This document shows, piece by piece, positions 16,518 to 25,083 of a stretch of 64,000 bases of DNA. Source of the DNA: Streptococcus sanguinis. GTDB taxonomy: Bacteria > Bacillota > Bacilli > Lactobacillales > Streptococcaceae. The notes below the pieces were generated by a model. The model had not been told where the DNA came from and made no database searches. It saw only the letters and a program-made list of their open reading frames with translations. The DNA is taken from NCBI RefSeq assembly GCF_001078705.1, contig NZ_CDMW01000001.1:2244611-2308610 (forward strand), given 5' to 3'. The translations under genes were made by a program, and so were the position numbers. Positions within the stretch are counted from its first letter, which is position 1. Every line of letters begins with the position of its first letter.

Positions 16518-17471
16518 ATGAAAAAACTCACACCTGGTATGCACATTCGGGTCGTCAGCCCCTCAGCGTCAATCGAACACATCGGTGGCTTTGAGGCCAA
16601 TCTAGCCGCCAAGGAGCGCTTGGAAAAACTAGGTTTTACCGTGTCTTTTTCGGAGCATTATCTGGAAAATGATATGCTAGACTCTGCCTCCATCGAAAGC
16701 CGGGTGGCAGACATTCATGCTGCCTTTTCGGATGACTCCGTTGATGCTATTCTGGCCACCATCGGAGGTTTCAACTGCAATGAGCTCCTGCCCTATCTGG
16801 ACTTTGAGTTGATTGCTAGAAATCCTAAGATTTTCTGCGGCTACTCAGACACGACAGCCTTGCTCAGCGCCATCTATAGCAAGACCGGCATGAAAACCTA
16901 TATGGGACCATCCTACTCCAGTTTTAAGATGGATGCTCTGCAGGACTATCAGACCGAGAGCTGGCTCAAGGCCGTCAGCCAGACTTCTTATGAATTGACT
17001 CCTAGTGAAAAATGGGGCGACAACGCCTGGTACCTGCCCGATGCCCCACTGACCTTCCATGAAACGGAGTGGAAGGTCTATCACCACGGACAAACCCAAG
17101 CCACTACTATCGGTGGCAATCTTTCCACTTTCTCACTCCTACGTGGCACACCCTATGCCCCAACAGATGAAAACTATGTCCTCTTTGTTGAAGAGGCGGA
17201 GGAAGATCATTATGTGGAGTTTGAACGCAATCTAGCTGCCCTCCTTCAGGCCTATCCTAACCCGCAGGCCCTGCTCATCGGCCGCTTTCCAAAAGAATGT
17301 CAGATGACAGAGGAGCTGCTCCTTTATATCTTGGATAAACATCCTATTCTAAAGACGATTCCCGTCCTCTATGACTTGGACTTTGCCCATACTCAGCCTC
17401 TCTTTACCATCACCATCGGTGCTCAAGTGACGGTGGATACGGAGAAGATGTTGATTAAGATAGATGAGTAA
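16518..17471 (+). CDS. S66-family peptidase (LD-carboxypeptidase/MccF-like)
   Basis: 317 aa serine peptidase. The nucleophile Ser lies in the elbow IFCGYSDTT near residue 115, the Glu in LFVEEAEEDHYVE near residue 232, and the His in DFAHTQPLFTI near 300, which is the S66 triad. This branch resembles MccF, which cleaves microcin C-type acyl-sulfamoyl adenylates, rather than LdcA, which trims muropeptides. Either detoxification or cell-wall recycling is possible. The protein has no signal peptide, so it is cytoplasmic. ACAAGGAGG precedes the ATG. Confidence 0.87.
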   Translation: MKKLTPGMHIRVVSPSASIEHIGGFEANLAAKERLEKLGFTVSFSEHYLENDMLDSASIESRVADIHAAFSDDSVDAILATIGGFNCNELLPYLDFELIARNPKIFCGYSDTTALLSAIYSKTGMKTYMGPSYSSFKMDALQDYQTESWLKAVSQTSYELTPSEKWGDNAWYLPDAPLTFHETEWKVYHHGQTQATTIGGNLSTFSLLRGTPYAPTDENYVLFVEEAEEDHYVEFERNLAALLQAYPNPQALLIGRFPKECQMTEELLLYILDKHPILKTIPVLYDLDFAHTQPLFTITIGAQVTVDTEKMLIKIDE

Positions 17472-17502
17472 GGCATATCATAATTACTGTGGAGGTAGTA
17501 AA

Positions 17503-18117
17503 ATGTCAGCTCATAAATGGTTGTTTTTTGACATTGGCTCTACTTTGATTGATGAAAAAGAAGCCTATCAAGATAGAATTAGGAGAGCAATTACAGGGAC
17601 AAATATTAACTACGATATTTTTTATGCTCGTATGGTTGAACTGTTTAAAGAAGGCAAAAAGGGAGACTTGGAGACAATAAAAGAATTTAACTTAGAACGT
17701 CCCATTTGGAACTCTAATTTGGAGAAATTATACCCAGATGCCCAAGTGGTCTTAAAAGAATTGCACAACCGATATAAAATCGGGATCATCGCCAACCAAC
17801 TACCTGGCCTAAAAGAACGTTTGAAAAAAATGGGACTATATCAATGGATTGATTTAGTTGTCTCTTCTGCAGAGTTCGAACTTGCCAAGCCTTCCCCTGC
17901 CATTTTCACTTTAGCTTTAGAGAAAGCTCATTGCCCTGCTCAACAAGCTGTTATGATTGGTGATCGAATAGACAATGATATCATACCTGCGAAAGCACTA
18001 GGAATGACAACTATCTGGTTAAAACAAGGTTTTAGTGCTTATTACCAACCCCAACGACTAGAAGAAAAACCTGATTTCACTATAGAAAATTTATCGTCTC
18101 TCTTAAGTCTCCTATAA
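17503..18117 (+). CDS. HAD-superfamily hydrolase (HAD-IA)
   Basis: 204 aa from ATG 17503 (MSAHKWLFFDIGSTLID), chosen because GTGGAGGTAG lies just before it. Motif I is FFDIGSTLID: the usual second Asp of DxDxT is replaced by Gly (DIGST), as in several HAD-IA proteins of uncertain activity. Motif II is around IIANQLPG, motif III Lys in ELAKPSPAIF, and motif IV MIGDRIDNDI. It is probably a small-molecule phosphatase. It follows the S66 peptidase by 31 bp and may share its transcript. AT content is higher than in its neighbours. Confidence 0.83.
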   Translation: MSAHKWLFFDIGSTLIDEKEAYQDRIRRAITGTNINYDIFYARMVELFKEGKKGDLETIKEFNLERPIWNSNLEKLYPDAQVVLKELHNRYKIGIIANQLPGLKERLKKMGLYQWIDLVVSSAEFELAKPSPAIFTLALEKAHCPAQQAVMIGDRIDNDIIPAKALGMTTIWLKQGFSAYYQPQRLEEKPDFTIENLSSLLSLL

Positions 18118-18166
18118 AAGATTACTTTGCAGAAACATAGCTGCATCCCCGTCTTTTTCATAAATT

Positions 18167-18197
18167 AATAAGGCAGTTCAAATTGAACTGCCTTATT
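18167..18197. terminator. Bidirectional terminator
   Basis: AATAAGGCAGTTCAA/TTGAACTGCCTTATT, nearly loop-free stem between convergent genes, with A/T runs on both sides. Confidence 0.88.
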
Positions 18198-18200
18198 TTC

Positions 18201-19460
18201 TTATCGTCCACCAAAACCGCCTTGGCCGCCCGGGGCACCGCCGCCACCAGGGCCACCAGCGCCGGGTCCGTCTGCTGTGATTTCTGTTCGGCTTTCACCA
18301 TTGACCGTGATGGTACCGCCAGTGTAGGTAGCCGTTCCGTCAAAGTCAAAGGCAGATACCGTAGAAGTAATATCCAAGTTTCCTCCTGACATGATGACAT
18401 CGCCGTTGGAGTCAATAGCGTCGGTATCGCCTTCACCGACCTCAACCTTGATATCGCCACCGGTAATCTTGATAAAGATATCAGCTCCAGTTACGTCACT
18501 AGCTGCATTGATACCATCATCTGTCGCATAAAGGTCCAGCTTGCCTCCGTTAATGGTGACATTAGTCCCCTCCAGAGCTTCTACACTCTTAGAAACCGTA
18601 ATTGTTCCACCATCAATCAAAGCGATATTGCTAGCGTGCAGACCATCATCACCAGCATTAATCGTGATGGTACCGGACTGGATATAGAGATTCCCCAGAG
18701 AAGTATCTTCATCATTGTCCGCGTGGATAGCATCTTCTGTCGCTGTGATATCGATAGTTGCGTCCTTGATATTAATGGCTGAAGCTGCTGACAGACCATG
18801 CTTAGCTGCTTTGAGCGTATAAGTGCCACCTGTTACCCGCAAGGTCTGCTCAGACTTAATCGCTGTTTCATACTTGCCGTCAACTGTCAGACTGCCAGAG
18901 CCGTTGAGAGTCAGGTCAGAGTTACTATAGATAGCTGCATCTGCATCTTTATTGCTGTGATTTGATGAGTCTGAGATTGTGTTTTGGCTGCCGTCAGCCA
19001 GAGTTAGGCTTGTTTTACCCGCATTTTCTACCAGAATAGCTGCGTCTGTCCCGCTCATGGTTACGCCATTTAGGACGATTTGAACCTTGTCGCTATCACC
19101 TGCTTTGACAACAATCTGCACATTTTCACTCGTTCCGGAAACGACATAAGTCCCAGCCTCTGAGATTGTCACGGTAGAACCGGAGACACTAGCGCCATCA
19201 CCAGAGGTCTTAGCACTAGAGCCGCTCAAGCTGATAGTCGTCGCCTTGGACTCATCATAAGAAGCGTCCGAATCCTCTGAGGCAAAGTAATCAGAAGTAT
19301 TGGTCTTGGTCTGACTGGTGCTTGTAGCATTAGCAGCCTGGGTGCTGCTTGAAGCTGTAGAGCTGCTGGCGTTTGAGCTGCATGCTCCTAGCACTGCTGT
19401 CATCAAGATCAGTGGAATCATCAATTTAATTTTTTTAAGGGTTGATTTTGATTGTTTCAT
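18201..19460 (-). CDS. Lipoprotein with carbohydrate-binding beta-solenoid domain (Cthe_2159-like)
   Basis: 419 aa from ATG 19460 (MKQSKSTLKKIKLM), chosen over a longer frame that overlaps the upstream gene because AGATAGGAAAAG lies just before it. The signal peptide ends with lipobox VLGAC. A Ser/Thr-rich linker follows, then a long repeat region with units such as ATEDAIHADND, AGDDGLHASN and ATDDGINAASD. These are the hallmark of the Cthe_2159 calcium-dependent pectin-binding family. The tail is Gly/Pro-rich. It is likely surface-attached and binds a polysaccharide. It starts 19 bases after the VTC-like gene, so the two form an operon. Confidence 0.85.
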   Translation of the reverse strand: MKQSKSTLKKIKLMIPLILMTAVLGACSSNASSSTASSSTQAANATSTSQTKTNTSDYFASEDSDASYDESKATTISLSGSSAKTSGDGASVSGSTVTISEAGTYVVSGTSENVQIVVKAGDSDKVQIVLNGVTMSGTDAAILVENAGKTSLTLADGSQNTISDSSNHSNKDADAAIYSNSDLTLNGSGSLTVDGKYETAIKSEQTLRVTGGTYTLKAAKHGLSAASAINIKDATIDITATEDAIHADNDEDTSLGNLYIQSGTITINAGDDGLHASNIALIDGGTITVSKSVEALEGTNVTINGGKLDLYATDDGINAASDVTGADIFIKITGGDIKVEVGEGDTDAIDSNGDVIMSGGNLDITSTVSAFDFDGTATYTGGTITVNGESRTEITADGPGAGGPGGGGAPGGQGGFGGR

Positions 19461-19479
19461 TTTTCTTTTCCTATCTTTT

Positions 19480-20193
19480 TTATTTACTGCTGATACAGTT
19501 TGCCTTTTTATAGGCAAAGCCATATTTGGAGAAAGAGCATGGAGACAGCTGGTAGCGATCCATGATTTCACTCAGCCATAGCGGACAAGCTTCTGGAATC
19601 TTAACTTCCATAATCACGTGGTTGGCTGGCAGGAGATGATCTCCATGACGACCGGCCAATAGACTCAGATCATAAGGACGGTAGGTCAGGTCGTGATCAA
19701 AGGTAATCCGAATCCGCTCATCCTCAATCCCTTTCATCGAATAACGATTGTAGCCGATATACATCATAGGCTGAATATTGCCAAAATGCTGGGTCAGCCA
19801 GACCATTTCCTTATCTATCTGAAGGTCAGTCAGCTGACTGTAATCACCGTCCAGATAGGCTTCCGCTGCCAGCAAATCTGCTGCAAGACGGCGTTTGGTG
19901 ACCAGATTCTCAGTCTTTTTCTTGATTTCCAAAAAGACTTGACTATCCTCAGTCGGATGCTCTTGATAAGTTCGCAAACGCACCTTCTCATCAAAGTGAG
20001 GATTTTCCAAGGACTCACGAATGAGCTGATAAGATGGCGTATCATAGTAGAGATTGTTAATGGTCGAATAAGCTCGCTCATCCTCCACCAGATAGCCTTC
20101 AAACTCTAGCAATAGATCCAATAAGGTTTCCTTGGAAATGATGTATTTGGTTTCAAAGCGCTGAAAATGATGTTGAAAAAATTTTTCTGCCAT
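19480..20193 (-). CDS. Polyphosphate polymerase (VTC) domain protein
   Basis: 237 aa. This is a VTC/CYTH-like tunnel-fold domain: RFETKYIISKE at the N-terminus, then RLRTYQE, FLEIKKKTENLVTKRR, YNRYSMKG, RITFDHDLTYR and the C-terminal VIMEVKIP, which carry the basic and acidic residues lining a triphosphate tunnel. In eukaryotes VTC4 makes polyphosphate from ATP. Bacterial copies usually sit with a DUF4956 membrane protein and a CotH or Cthe_2159 partner. Here only the Cthe_2159-like partner is present. The protein has no membrane segment. GAGGGGAGAAG precedes the ATG. Confidence 0.85.
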   Translation of the reverse strand: MAEKFFQHHFQRFETKYIISKETLLDLLLEFEGYLVEDERAYSTINNLYYDTPSYQLIRESLENPHFDEKVRLRTYQEHPTEDSQVFLEIKKKTENLVTKRRLAADLLAAEAYLDGDYSQLTDLQIDKEMVWLTQHFGNIQPMMYIGYNRYSMKGIEDERIRITFDHDLTYRPYDLSLLAGRHGDHLLPANHVIMEVKIPEACPLWLSEIMDRYQLSPCSFSKYGFAYKKANCISSK

Positions 20194-20283
20194 GGGCTTC
20201 TCCCCTCTCTATCTTTCTTGAATGTAATGCAATTTTAAAGATGAAAACTTAAAAGAAAGATAAAGAAAACTTAAAGAAAACAA

Positions 20284-20308
20284 AACATCTCCCTTTTCAG
20301 GAGATGTT
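20284..20308 (-). terminator. Terminator upstream of the VTC-like gene
   Basis: AACATCTCC-CTTTTCA-GGAGATGTT, with TTTGTTTTC following on the minus strand. It would end leftward transcripts coming from the yhgE remnant. Confidence 0.7.
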
Positions 20309-20382
20309 GGTTAGAGAAAAAGTAAACGAATTACAGATAGACTTTTCATCTACATTTTTACAGATTCATAAAAGTACGAGCC

Positions 20383-20550
20383 CTAAGCTAGCTGTTTTTT
20401 ATCTGTTCGATAGACTAGAGTACCAAGCGCCGTGAAAAGAACTAAAACAAAAGCAAGGAAGAGCACCTGAGTACCAATTTGGCCGTTCATAGAAATAGTT
20501 TGGCGTAAGCCCGATACAGAATAGCTCATTGGCAGCCAAGGGTTGATAAT
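20383..20550 (-). pseudogene. C-terminal remnant of a YhgE/Pip membrane protein
   Basis: 55 codons open to a TAG at 20383 read IINPWLPMSYSVSGLRQTIS... and then a final membrane helix ending YRTDKKQLA. This matches the last segment of YhgE/phage-infection-protein (ABC-2-like) membrane proteins, normally ~700-900 aa. The 5' part is missing; homology ends at about 20550 just before an inverted repeat. A TetR gene lies 0.8 kb away, the usual neighbour of intact yhgE, so a deletion probably removed the rest. Confidence 0.75.
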
Positions 20551-20574
20551 AAAACAATCATAAGCTTATTCTTT

Positions 20575-20599
20575 AAAATTAGACACTATGTCTAATTTT
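20575..20599. repeat. Perfect inverted repeat at the yhgE remnant border
   Basis: AAAATTAGACA-CTA-TGTCTAATTTT has 11-bp arms and a 3-base loop. It may act as a bidirectional terminator, or mark a recombination scar between the two gene remnants. Confidence 0.6.
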
Positions 20600-21121
20600 G
20601 TTTAAAAAGATTGCAGGGAAACGGAATCAGTTAATCCTACTGTCTTTAATCCCTGAACAATCTGTAAATAAAAGGTATTTTTCCACAGGTAAGTACACAG
20701 AAAATCAGTATTATGTTAGAATGATAAGATTTATGCGACTGGCAATGCCAAGGTTTATTATCAATCCTATGAATCTGGCGGTTTTGAAGCTCAAATTCCT
20801 GAATTTAAAGGATATACCCAAGAAAAAGTCAAAAGTATTCTCGGCGAACCAGAGAAAGTAAGCACTGATCTCGCTTCTGAATATGAAGCCTTCCAAGACA
20901 AAGAATTAGAAAATCTGAAGAGGCTGGTTCAGGATCAAAAAATAAGCAAAGAACAAGCGCGTGCTTTCTTAGCGGGTGCAGTTGACATTGCTCAAGCATC
21001 AAGATTACAAAACACCTACACAATTTACTCTTATAAAAATGAGCAAATTTCTATTATCTTCTCGCAAGAGGGTGAGTTGCTTTACGTCACTCCTGACCCC
21101 GACTACCTCTACTTTAAATAA
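20598..21121 (+). pseudogene. Broken DUF4947-like gene
   Basis: The main part reads in one frame from about 20720 to the stop at 21119-21121 (DKIYATGNAKVYYQSYESGG ... TPDPDYLYFK). It has no in-frame start codon and a TAG just upstream. A second frame from TTG 20598 (LFKKIAGKRNQLILLSL ... GKYTENQYYV) joins it if one base is added near 20720, giving ~174 codons. The C-terminal part resembles the streptococcal DUF4947 family of small exported proteins, recognised from memory. No credible signal peptide or ribosome site remains, so the 5' end also looks damaged. Confidence 0.6.
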
Positions 21122-21132
21122 TGCTCAAAACG

Positions 21133-21170
21133 AAGGCCGAGACTTTACTTTAAGTCTTGGCTTTATTATT
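21133..21170 (+). terminator. Terminator after the DUF4947-like remnant
   Basis: AAGGCCGAGACTT-TACTTT-AAGTCTTGGCTTT followed by ATTATTTTA. Confidence 0.7.
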
Positions 21171-21353
21171 TTACCAGTCTAAGAAGCCTATTAAAATAAA
21201 ATTTTGCCTATCTATGCCTATTTTCGGAATTTAACTCTTTTCCACTTGAAAAACATTTGATATAATAGTACATGGAGAAAAAGAAAAAGTAGTTTGCTAT
21301 GATAGCTATTAGTTTGAAGAGCAGACTGAGGCTTAGCCTCAAAGGGAGATTTT

Positions 21354-21884
21354 ATGTTAGAAAGCAATAAACGCCGAAAAACCAAGGCTATTATTGAGAG
21401 AGCCATGGTTACACTACTGCATCAGCAGTCCTTCGACCATATCACTACTGTCCAGCTAGCTCAAGCTGCTGGCATCAGCCGTAGTAGTTTCTATACTCAC
21501 TACAAGGACAAGTACGATATGATTGAACGTTATCAGCAAAACCTCTTTCATCAACTGGGGTATATTTTTGATAACAATCAGGAGGATATTCAAATTGCGA
21601 TTACGGAGGTCTTTCAGTTCCTCCAGCTAGAGCCGCTTTTAGCTGCTCTTCTGACGGAAAACGGAACGAAAGAAATTCAAAATTTCCTGCGCCATAAGCT
21701 GCAGGTGATGCTGGCGGATAGTCTGCAGGATCGTTTTAGTAGACGTGTTTACAATCATTTTGAAAAAGAATACAGCCGGGTCTTTCTCGCTAATGCCTTC
21801 TTCGGCGTCTGCCAGATGTGGGTTTCCAGAGGAAAAAAAGAAAGTCCTGAACAAATAGCAGAATTTCTTTTAAAAATGATATAA
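21354..21884 (+). CDS. TetR/AcrR-family regulator
   Basis: 176 aa. The helix-turn-helix at residues ~26-50 is ITTVQLAQAAGISRSSFYTHYKDK. The C-terminal ligand domain is of the streptococcal TetR_C_33/YxaF-like short type. AAAGGGAG lies before the ATG. In related streptococci such regulators sit next to a yhgE/pip efflux-like gene that they control. Here only the tail of that gene survives 0.8 kb away, so this regulator may have lost its local target. The 230-bp gap upstream holds a TATAAT near 21261. Confidence 0.85.
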   Translation: MLESNKRRKTKAIIERAMVTLLHQQSFDHITTVQLAQAAGISRSSFYTHYKDKYDMIERYQQNLFHQLGYIFDNNQEDIQIAITEVFQFLQLEPLLAALLTENGTKEIQNFLRHKLQVMLADSLQDRFSRRVYNHFEKEYSRVFLANAFFGVCQMWVSRGKKESPEQIAEFLLKMI

Positions 21885-21935
21885 GAAGTTGCTTAAGTCC
21901 ATCGGGCACACTTCTACTCAAATTTTTGAACAATT

Positions 21936-21981
21936 AAACAGGGTGTACGAAACCAAAAGAGGTTCTGTACACCCTGTTTTT
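21936..21981. terminator. Bidirectional terminator
   Basis: AAACAGGGTGTAC ... GTACACCCTGTTTTT, a 13-bp stem with an 18-base loop between the TetR gene and the convergent KAS III-like gene. Confidence 0.88.
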
Positions 21982-21982
21982 A

Positions 21983-22927
21983 TTATAATTTCATAGCCAA
22001 CATATTGACTGTCATACCAGCTGCTGTTCCCATCAGAGCGATGGTGTCTCCTTCCTTTACTAGATTGCGCTCCAGAGCATAGCAGAGAGAAAAAGGCACT
22101 GCCACTGACACCATATTACCATAGTCTTGCACGAGATTGAGGTATTTATCATCAGGAATACCCAAGCTGCGCATGACCATTGGCAGAGCACGACTCGCCT
22201 GATGCGGAATGATATAATCCAGGTCAGATAGGCTGAGACCACTCTTTTCTTTAAATTCTTTAAACATTTCCGGAATTTTTCTGGCAGAAAGCAAGAGAAT
22301 CTTCTTGCCATTCATGTCAAACATGTAGTGAGTCTTGGTAGCATCCGAATACTCCTTAGGCTGAAAAGATGTCAGACCACCGCGAATCTCTGTATCGTGA
22401 GCTCCTTCAGACCAGGTCCGCTGCAGGCTGGAGATAACCCCTCTCTCTTCCTCTGTTGCTTCAAAAATCAAAGCAGCCGCTCCATCACTGAACAACTCAA
22501 AACTTTCCTTCTGATTAGGATTGAGGCCCAGGCTTCCAACCTCACTGGACACGATGAGGATCCTTTGATACTCACCAGCCTCCAACAAATGAGACATGAG
22601 ACTCAAAGCAGAGATAAAGCTGGTGCAGGTCGTATTGATATCCATGGCTGGAATGGACAAGCCCTTGGCCACCAACTCATGAATCAGGGCCGCTGTGCAA
22701 GGAATAGGCTGAACGCCCACTGCACTGGCCGATACGATGCAGTCAACATCTTTGATAGTCAAGCCCGCTTGCTGCAGGGCTTTTTCAATCGCCTTAACAG
22801 CCATAGAAAGCTGGGTTTCTTCATTTTCCACCACTCGATAACGGGTCTGATCCTTAAAAGTCACAGTATTTCTAGGTAGATGCGTACCGTAACCAACAAT
22901 CTTTATATGATTCTTTACTGCTGTCAT
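21983..22927 (-). CDS. 3-oxoacyl-ACP synthase III-like (KAS III/OleA-type) condensing enzyme
   Basis: 314 aa thiolase-fold condensing enzyme. The catalytic triad is complete: Cys101 in NTTCTSF, His242 in YIIPHQASR and Asn271 in YGNMVS. It is not the housekeeping FabH, which in streptococci lies in the fab cluster; its active-site context differs and it is the last gene of a four-gene operon with an adenylate-forming enzyme, an MBL-fold hydrolase and an NAD-dependent epimerase. That set recalls OleA-type or beta-ketoacyl secondary pathways. It probably condenses an acyl-thioester with a malonyl or acyl partner. GAAGGAG precedes the ATG. Confidence 0.87.
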   Translation of the reverse strand: MTAVKNHIKIVGYGTHLPRNTVTFKDQTRYRVVENEETQLSMAVKAIEKALQQAGLTIKDVDCIVSASAVGVQPIPCTAALIHELVAKGLSIPAMDINTTCTSFISALSLMSHLLEAGEYQRILIVSSEVGSLGLNPNQKESFELFSDGAAALIFEATEEERGVISSLQRTWSEGAHDTEIRGGLTSFQPKEYSDATKTHYMFDMNGKKILLLSARKIPEMFKEFKEKSGLSLSDLDYIIPHQASRALPMVMRSLGIPDDKYLNLVQDYGNMVSVAVPFSLCYALERNLVKEGDTIALMGTAAGMTVNMLAMKL

Positions 22928-23027
22928 ATTAAACTCCTTCTTGTCAGACTTGGGGCTTCTCGGCAGCTAGGTAAACTGCCAAAGCACTTCAGCCTCTGAT
23001 TCATATATTTTTCCACTTGGGGCATTC

Positions 23028-24287
23028 TTAAGCCCGATAGATGCGTTTCAACTTACGGCTTCTGTCCCGCTGATAATCTTCAAAAGAAATAGCCGGCATA
23101 AGAAATCTTTTATCAGTCGCTAAGTTTTGAAACTGCTGGACAATCTCGTCTTCTCGCTGCTGACTACGATGTTCGATAGCAATGGTCAGCGAATGGTCCT
23201 GCTTCTGAGCTACCTGGTATTCTCCAATCCCATCAACTAAGAGCAGGCAGCGGCGGATAAAGTCTGGAAAGATCTCCACCGACTGACCTGCGGCATTTTC
23301 AAAAATGAAAATATCATCCGAGCGCCCCTCGATTCTGTCAATCCGTGTAAAGACCGAACCGCAGGGGCAAGGTTCAGGATTTTCCACCAAGATATCATTC
23401 AGCTCATATTGAAAAATTGGCTGAGAAGTCCGCTTGAAATCCGTAATTATTGGATAAAATCGCCTATCATCCAAGTAGCGTTTATCTATATGGACAATGT
23501 CTTCGTTTAGATGAAGATTCCCGTAAGCACAACTGCAAGCTAGAAAGCCCTCAGTCGCTTGGTAGACCTGATCCACCATTTTCAGACCAAATCCTGCTTG
23601 AATCCTCTGCCGATCCGGCTCTTCTAAAATCTCTGCCACCGATACGACTTTGCTAGGGGCAATTTTCAAATTTCCTGCCTGGACTTGTTTAGCCAGATCC
23701 AAGAGCATTGACGCTGGAGCCACCAAAATCGTCGGCTGGTAAGCATTCAAGCGCTCTACATGTTCTTCAGCCCTCTGAAAAGTATCAAAATACTCCAAAG
23801 AAATCAATCCTGAATTGACAGTCTGATAGAGCTGGTTATCTGCCCGAAGAAAGAAGGCTATTTTGTGCCCAAAGAGTTTGCCTGTAGGCAGCATCTTGGC
23901 CAAGATGGCTGCCGCCCACATACTGCGCTCCTTTTCAGTGGTGACAAACAAGCCTCGGTGACCAGATGTCCCTGAAGACAGGCCGACAGCAATTTCTCCT
24001 ATCATGGGACTGAAATCACGTGTCCGCTCGCTCTCAAGTGCCAAGGCTAACAACTCATCTCGATCCAGCCCCTGAGTATTGAGCTCATTGAAATGCTCCA
24101 TCATAAAGGCCTTATTCATCTTAAAATCTACTGGAATACCTGATTTGAAATAAGGTGATTCCTGCTGCAGAAATTCCCGATAGGTCTCTAAAGCCTTGAC
24201 TTGATAGCTTTCCAGGGCCTGTCGATCTTTAAATCGATGCCCCCAGCGCATGACGCTAAAGGTTTTTAGAAATGTTCCTAGTTTCAT
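23028..24287 (-). CDS. Adenylate-forming enzyme related to coenzyme F390 synthetase/PaaK
   Basis: 419 aa from ATG 24287 (MKLGTFLKTFSVMRWG), chosen because CGGAGC lies upstream and family members start here. The nucleotide loop is VGLSSGTSGHRGLF, the VYQATEGFLACSC motif follows, and a CPCGS cysteine pair sits near FTRIDRIEGRSDD, which matches the A8-type YxxTE/GRxDD pattern. The C-terminal lid ends RSRKLKRIYR. Such enzymes activate a carboxylic acid as acyl-adenylate. It overlaps the end of the MBL gene by 32 bases. The acyl acceptor is unknown, and no dedicated carrier protein is seen nearby. Confidence 0.85.
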   Translation of the reverse strand: MKLGTFLKTFSVMRWGHRFKDRQALESYQVKALETYREFLQQESPYFKSGIPVDFKMNKAFMMEHFNELNTQGLDRDELLALALESERTRDFSPMIGEIAVGLSSGTSGHRGLFVTTEKERSMWAAAILAKMLPTGKLFGHKIAFFLRADNQLYQTVNSGLISLEYFDTFQRAEEHVERLNAYQPTILVAPASMLLDLAKQVQAGNLKIAPSKVVSVAEILEEPDRQRIQAGFGLKMVDQVYQATEGFLACSCAYGNLHLNEDIVHIDKRYLDDRRFYPIITDFKRTSQPIFQYELNDILVENPEPCPCGSVFTRIDRIEGRSDDIFIFENAAGQSVEIFPDFIRRCLLLVDGIGEYQVAQKQDHSLTIAIEHRSQQREDEIVQQFQNLATDKRFLMPAISFEDYQRDRSRKLKRIYRA

Positions 24288-25083
24288 ACAAAATCTGCTC
24301 CGCTCTCTCAGCCGGATCATGACTGACTAGCACCTGATAACCGACAGCAAGTAACTGTCGAAGCAAGGCCACACCAGCCATGTATTCTTCCTTGTTATCC
24401 TGCATTAGTGACGGCAAGAAACGCATCTGCTCCGTATAAGGCAACAGATCCACGCCCCAGCACAAATCAGCTCCGATAAACAGATGATAATCTGGCAAAA
24501 AGAGACAAGCTTGACCAGCGGCATGGCCATCAACTGAGGCCAGATATATACTTCCATCCCCAAACAAGTCAACTGTCTTGCGATAGAGGAATTCTGCTTG
24601 GACCTGCTGAGGTTCCACCACTTCCAACCGACTCTCAAAATCCTGCGGAAGAAATTCCTTGAAAATCAAATCCTTAAGCTTGGCATGCTGATAAGTTTTA
24701 AAAACGGTCTTGGTCAGAATGAAGCGGGCCTTGGAAAAGAAAGCAGATCCGCCGATGTGATCTGGATGCAAGTGCGACAAGATGACATAAGAAATCTCTT
24801 CTAGCGCAATTCCTTTTTTCTCAAGCAGCCGATCTACACGCTCCTCTTCTGACATATCTACAGGCGTTCCCAGACCATAGAGCCAGTATTTGAGCTTGGG
24901 CTTCAGAATAGCTGGAGAATAGCCAGTGTCGTAGAGAATATAGCCTTTCTCACGATGCTTCAAGAGGAAAACACCAGCTGGAAAAATCATTTTTTTCTTG
25001 GTAACTCCCTTAAACATCTGCTGCAAGTGACTGCTACAGCGCCCAGGCTGAAGATACTCAATTTTCTCGATAATGTTGGACAT
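24256..25083 (-). CDS. Metallo-beta-lactamase-fold hydrolase
   Basis: 275 aa from ATG 25083 (MSNIIEKIEY), preferred to an in-frame GTG 18 bases upstream. The zinc-binding motif HLHPDH gives H104, H106, D108, H109. Further ligands are probable in DGHAAGQACLF and the C-terminal VLVSHDPAE. YDTGY near 51-55 is the N-terminal part of the site. This pattern matches AHL-lactonase-like and other N-acyl/thioester hydrolases. In the operon it may act as a thioesterase or lactonase on the pathway product. It overlaps both neighbours, indicating translational coupling. Confidence 0.86.
   Translation of the reverse strand: MSNIIEKIEYLQPGRCSSHLQQMFKGVTKKKMIFPAGVFLLKHREKGYILYDTGYSPAILKPKLKYWLYGLGTPVDMSEEERVDRLLEKKGIALEEISYVILSHLHPDHIGGSAFFSKARFILTKTVFKTYQHAKLKDLIFKEFLPQDFESRLEVVEPQQVQAEFLYRKTVDLFGDGSIYLASVDGHAAGQACLFLPDYHLFIGADLCWGVDLLPYTEQMRFLPSLMQDNKEEYMAGVALLRQLLAVGYQVLVSHDPAERAEQILYETRNISKNL

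Noticed and set aside
20225-20275. Possible CiaR repeats (TTTAAG...TTTATC, TTTTAAG) before the VTC-like gene
   Set aside because: Half-sites have two mismatches or the wrong spacing, and no -10 follows at 10 bases.
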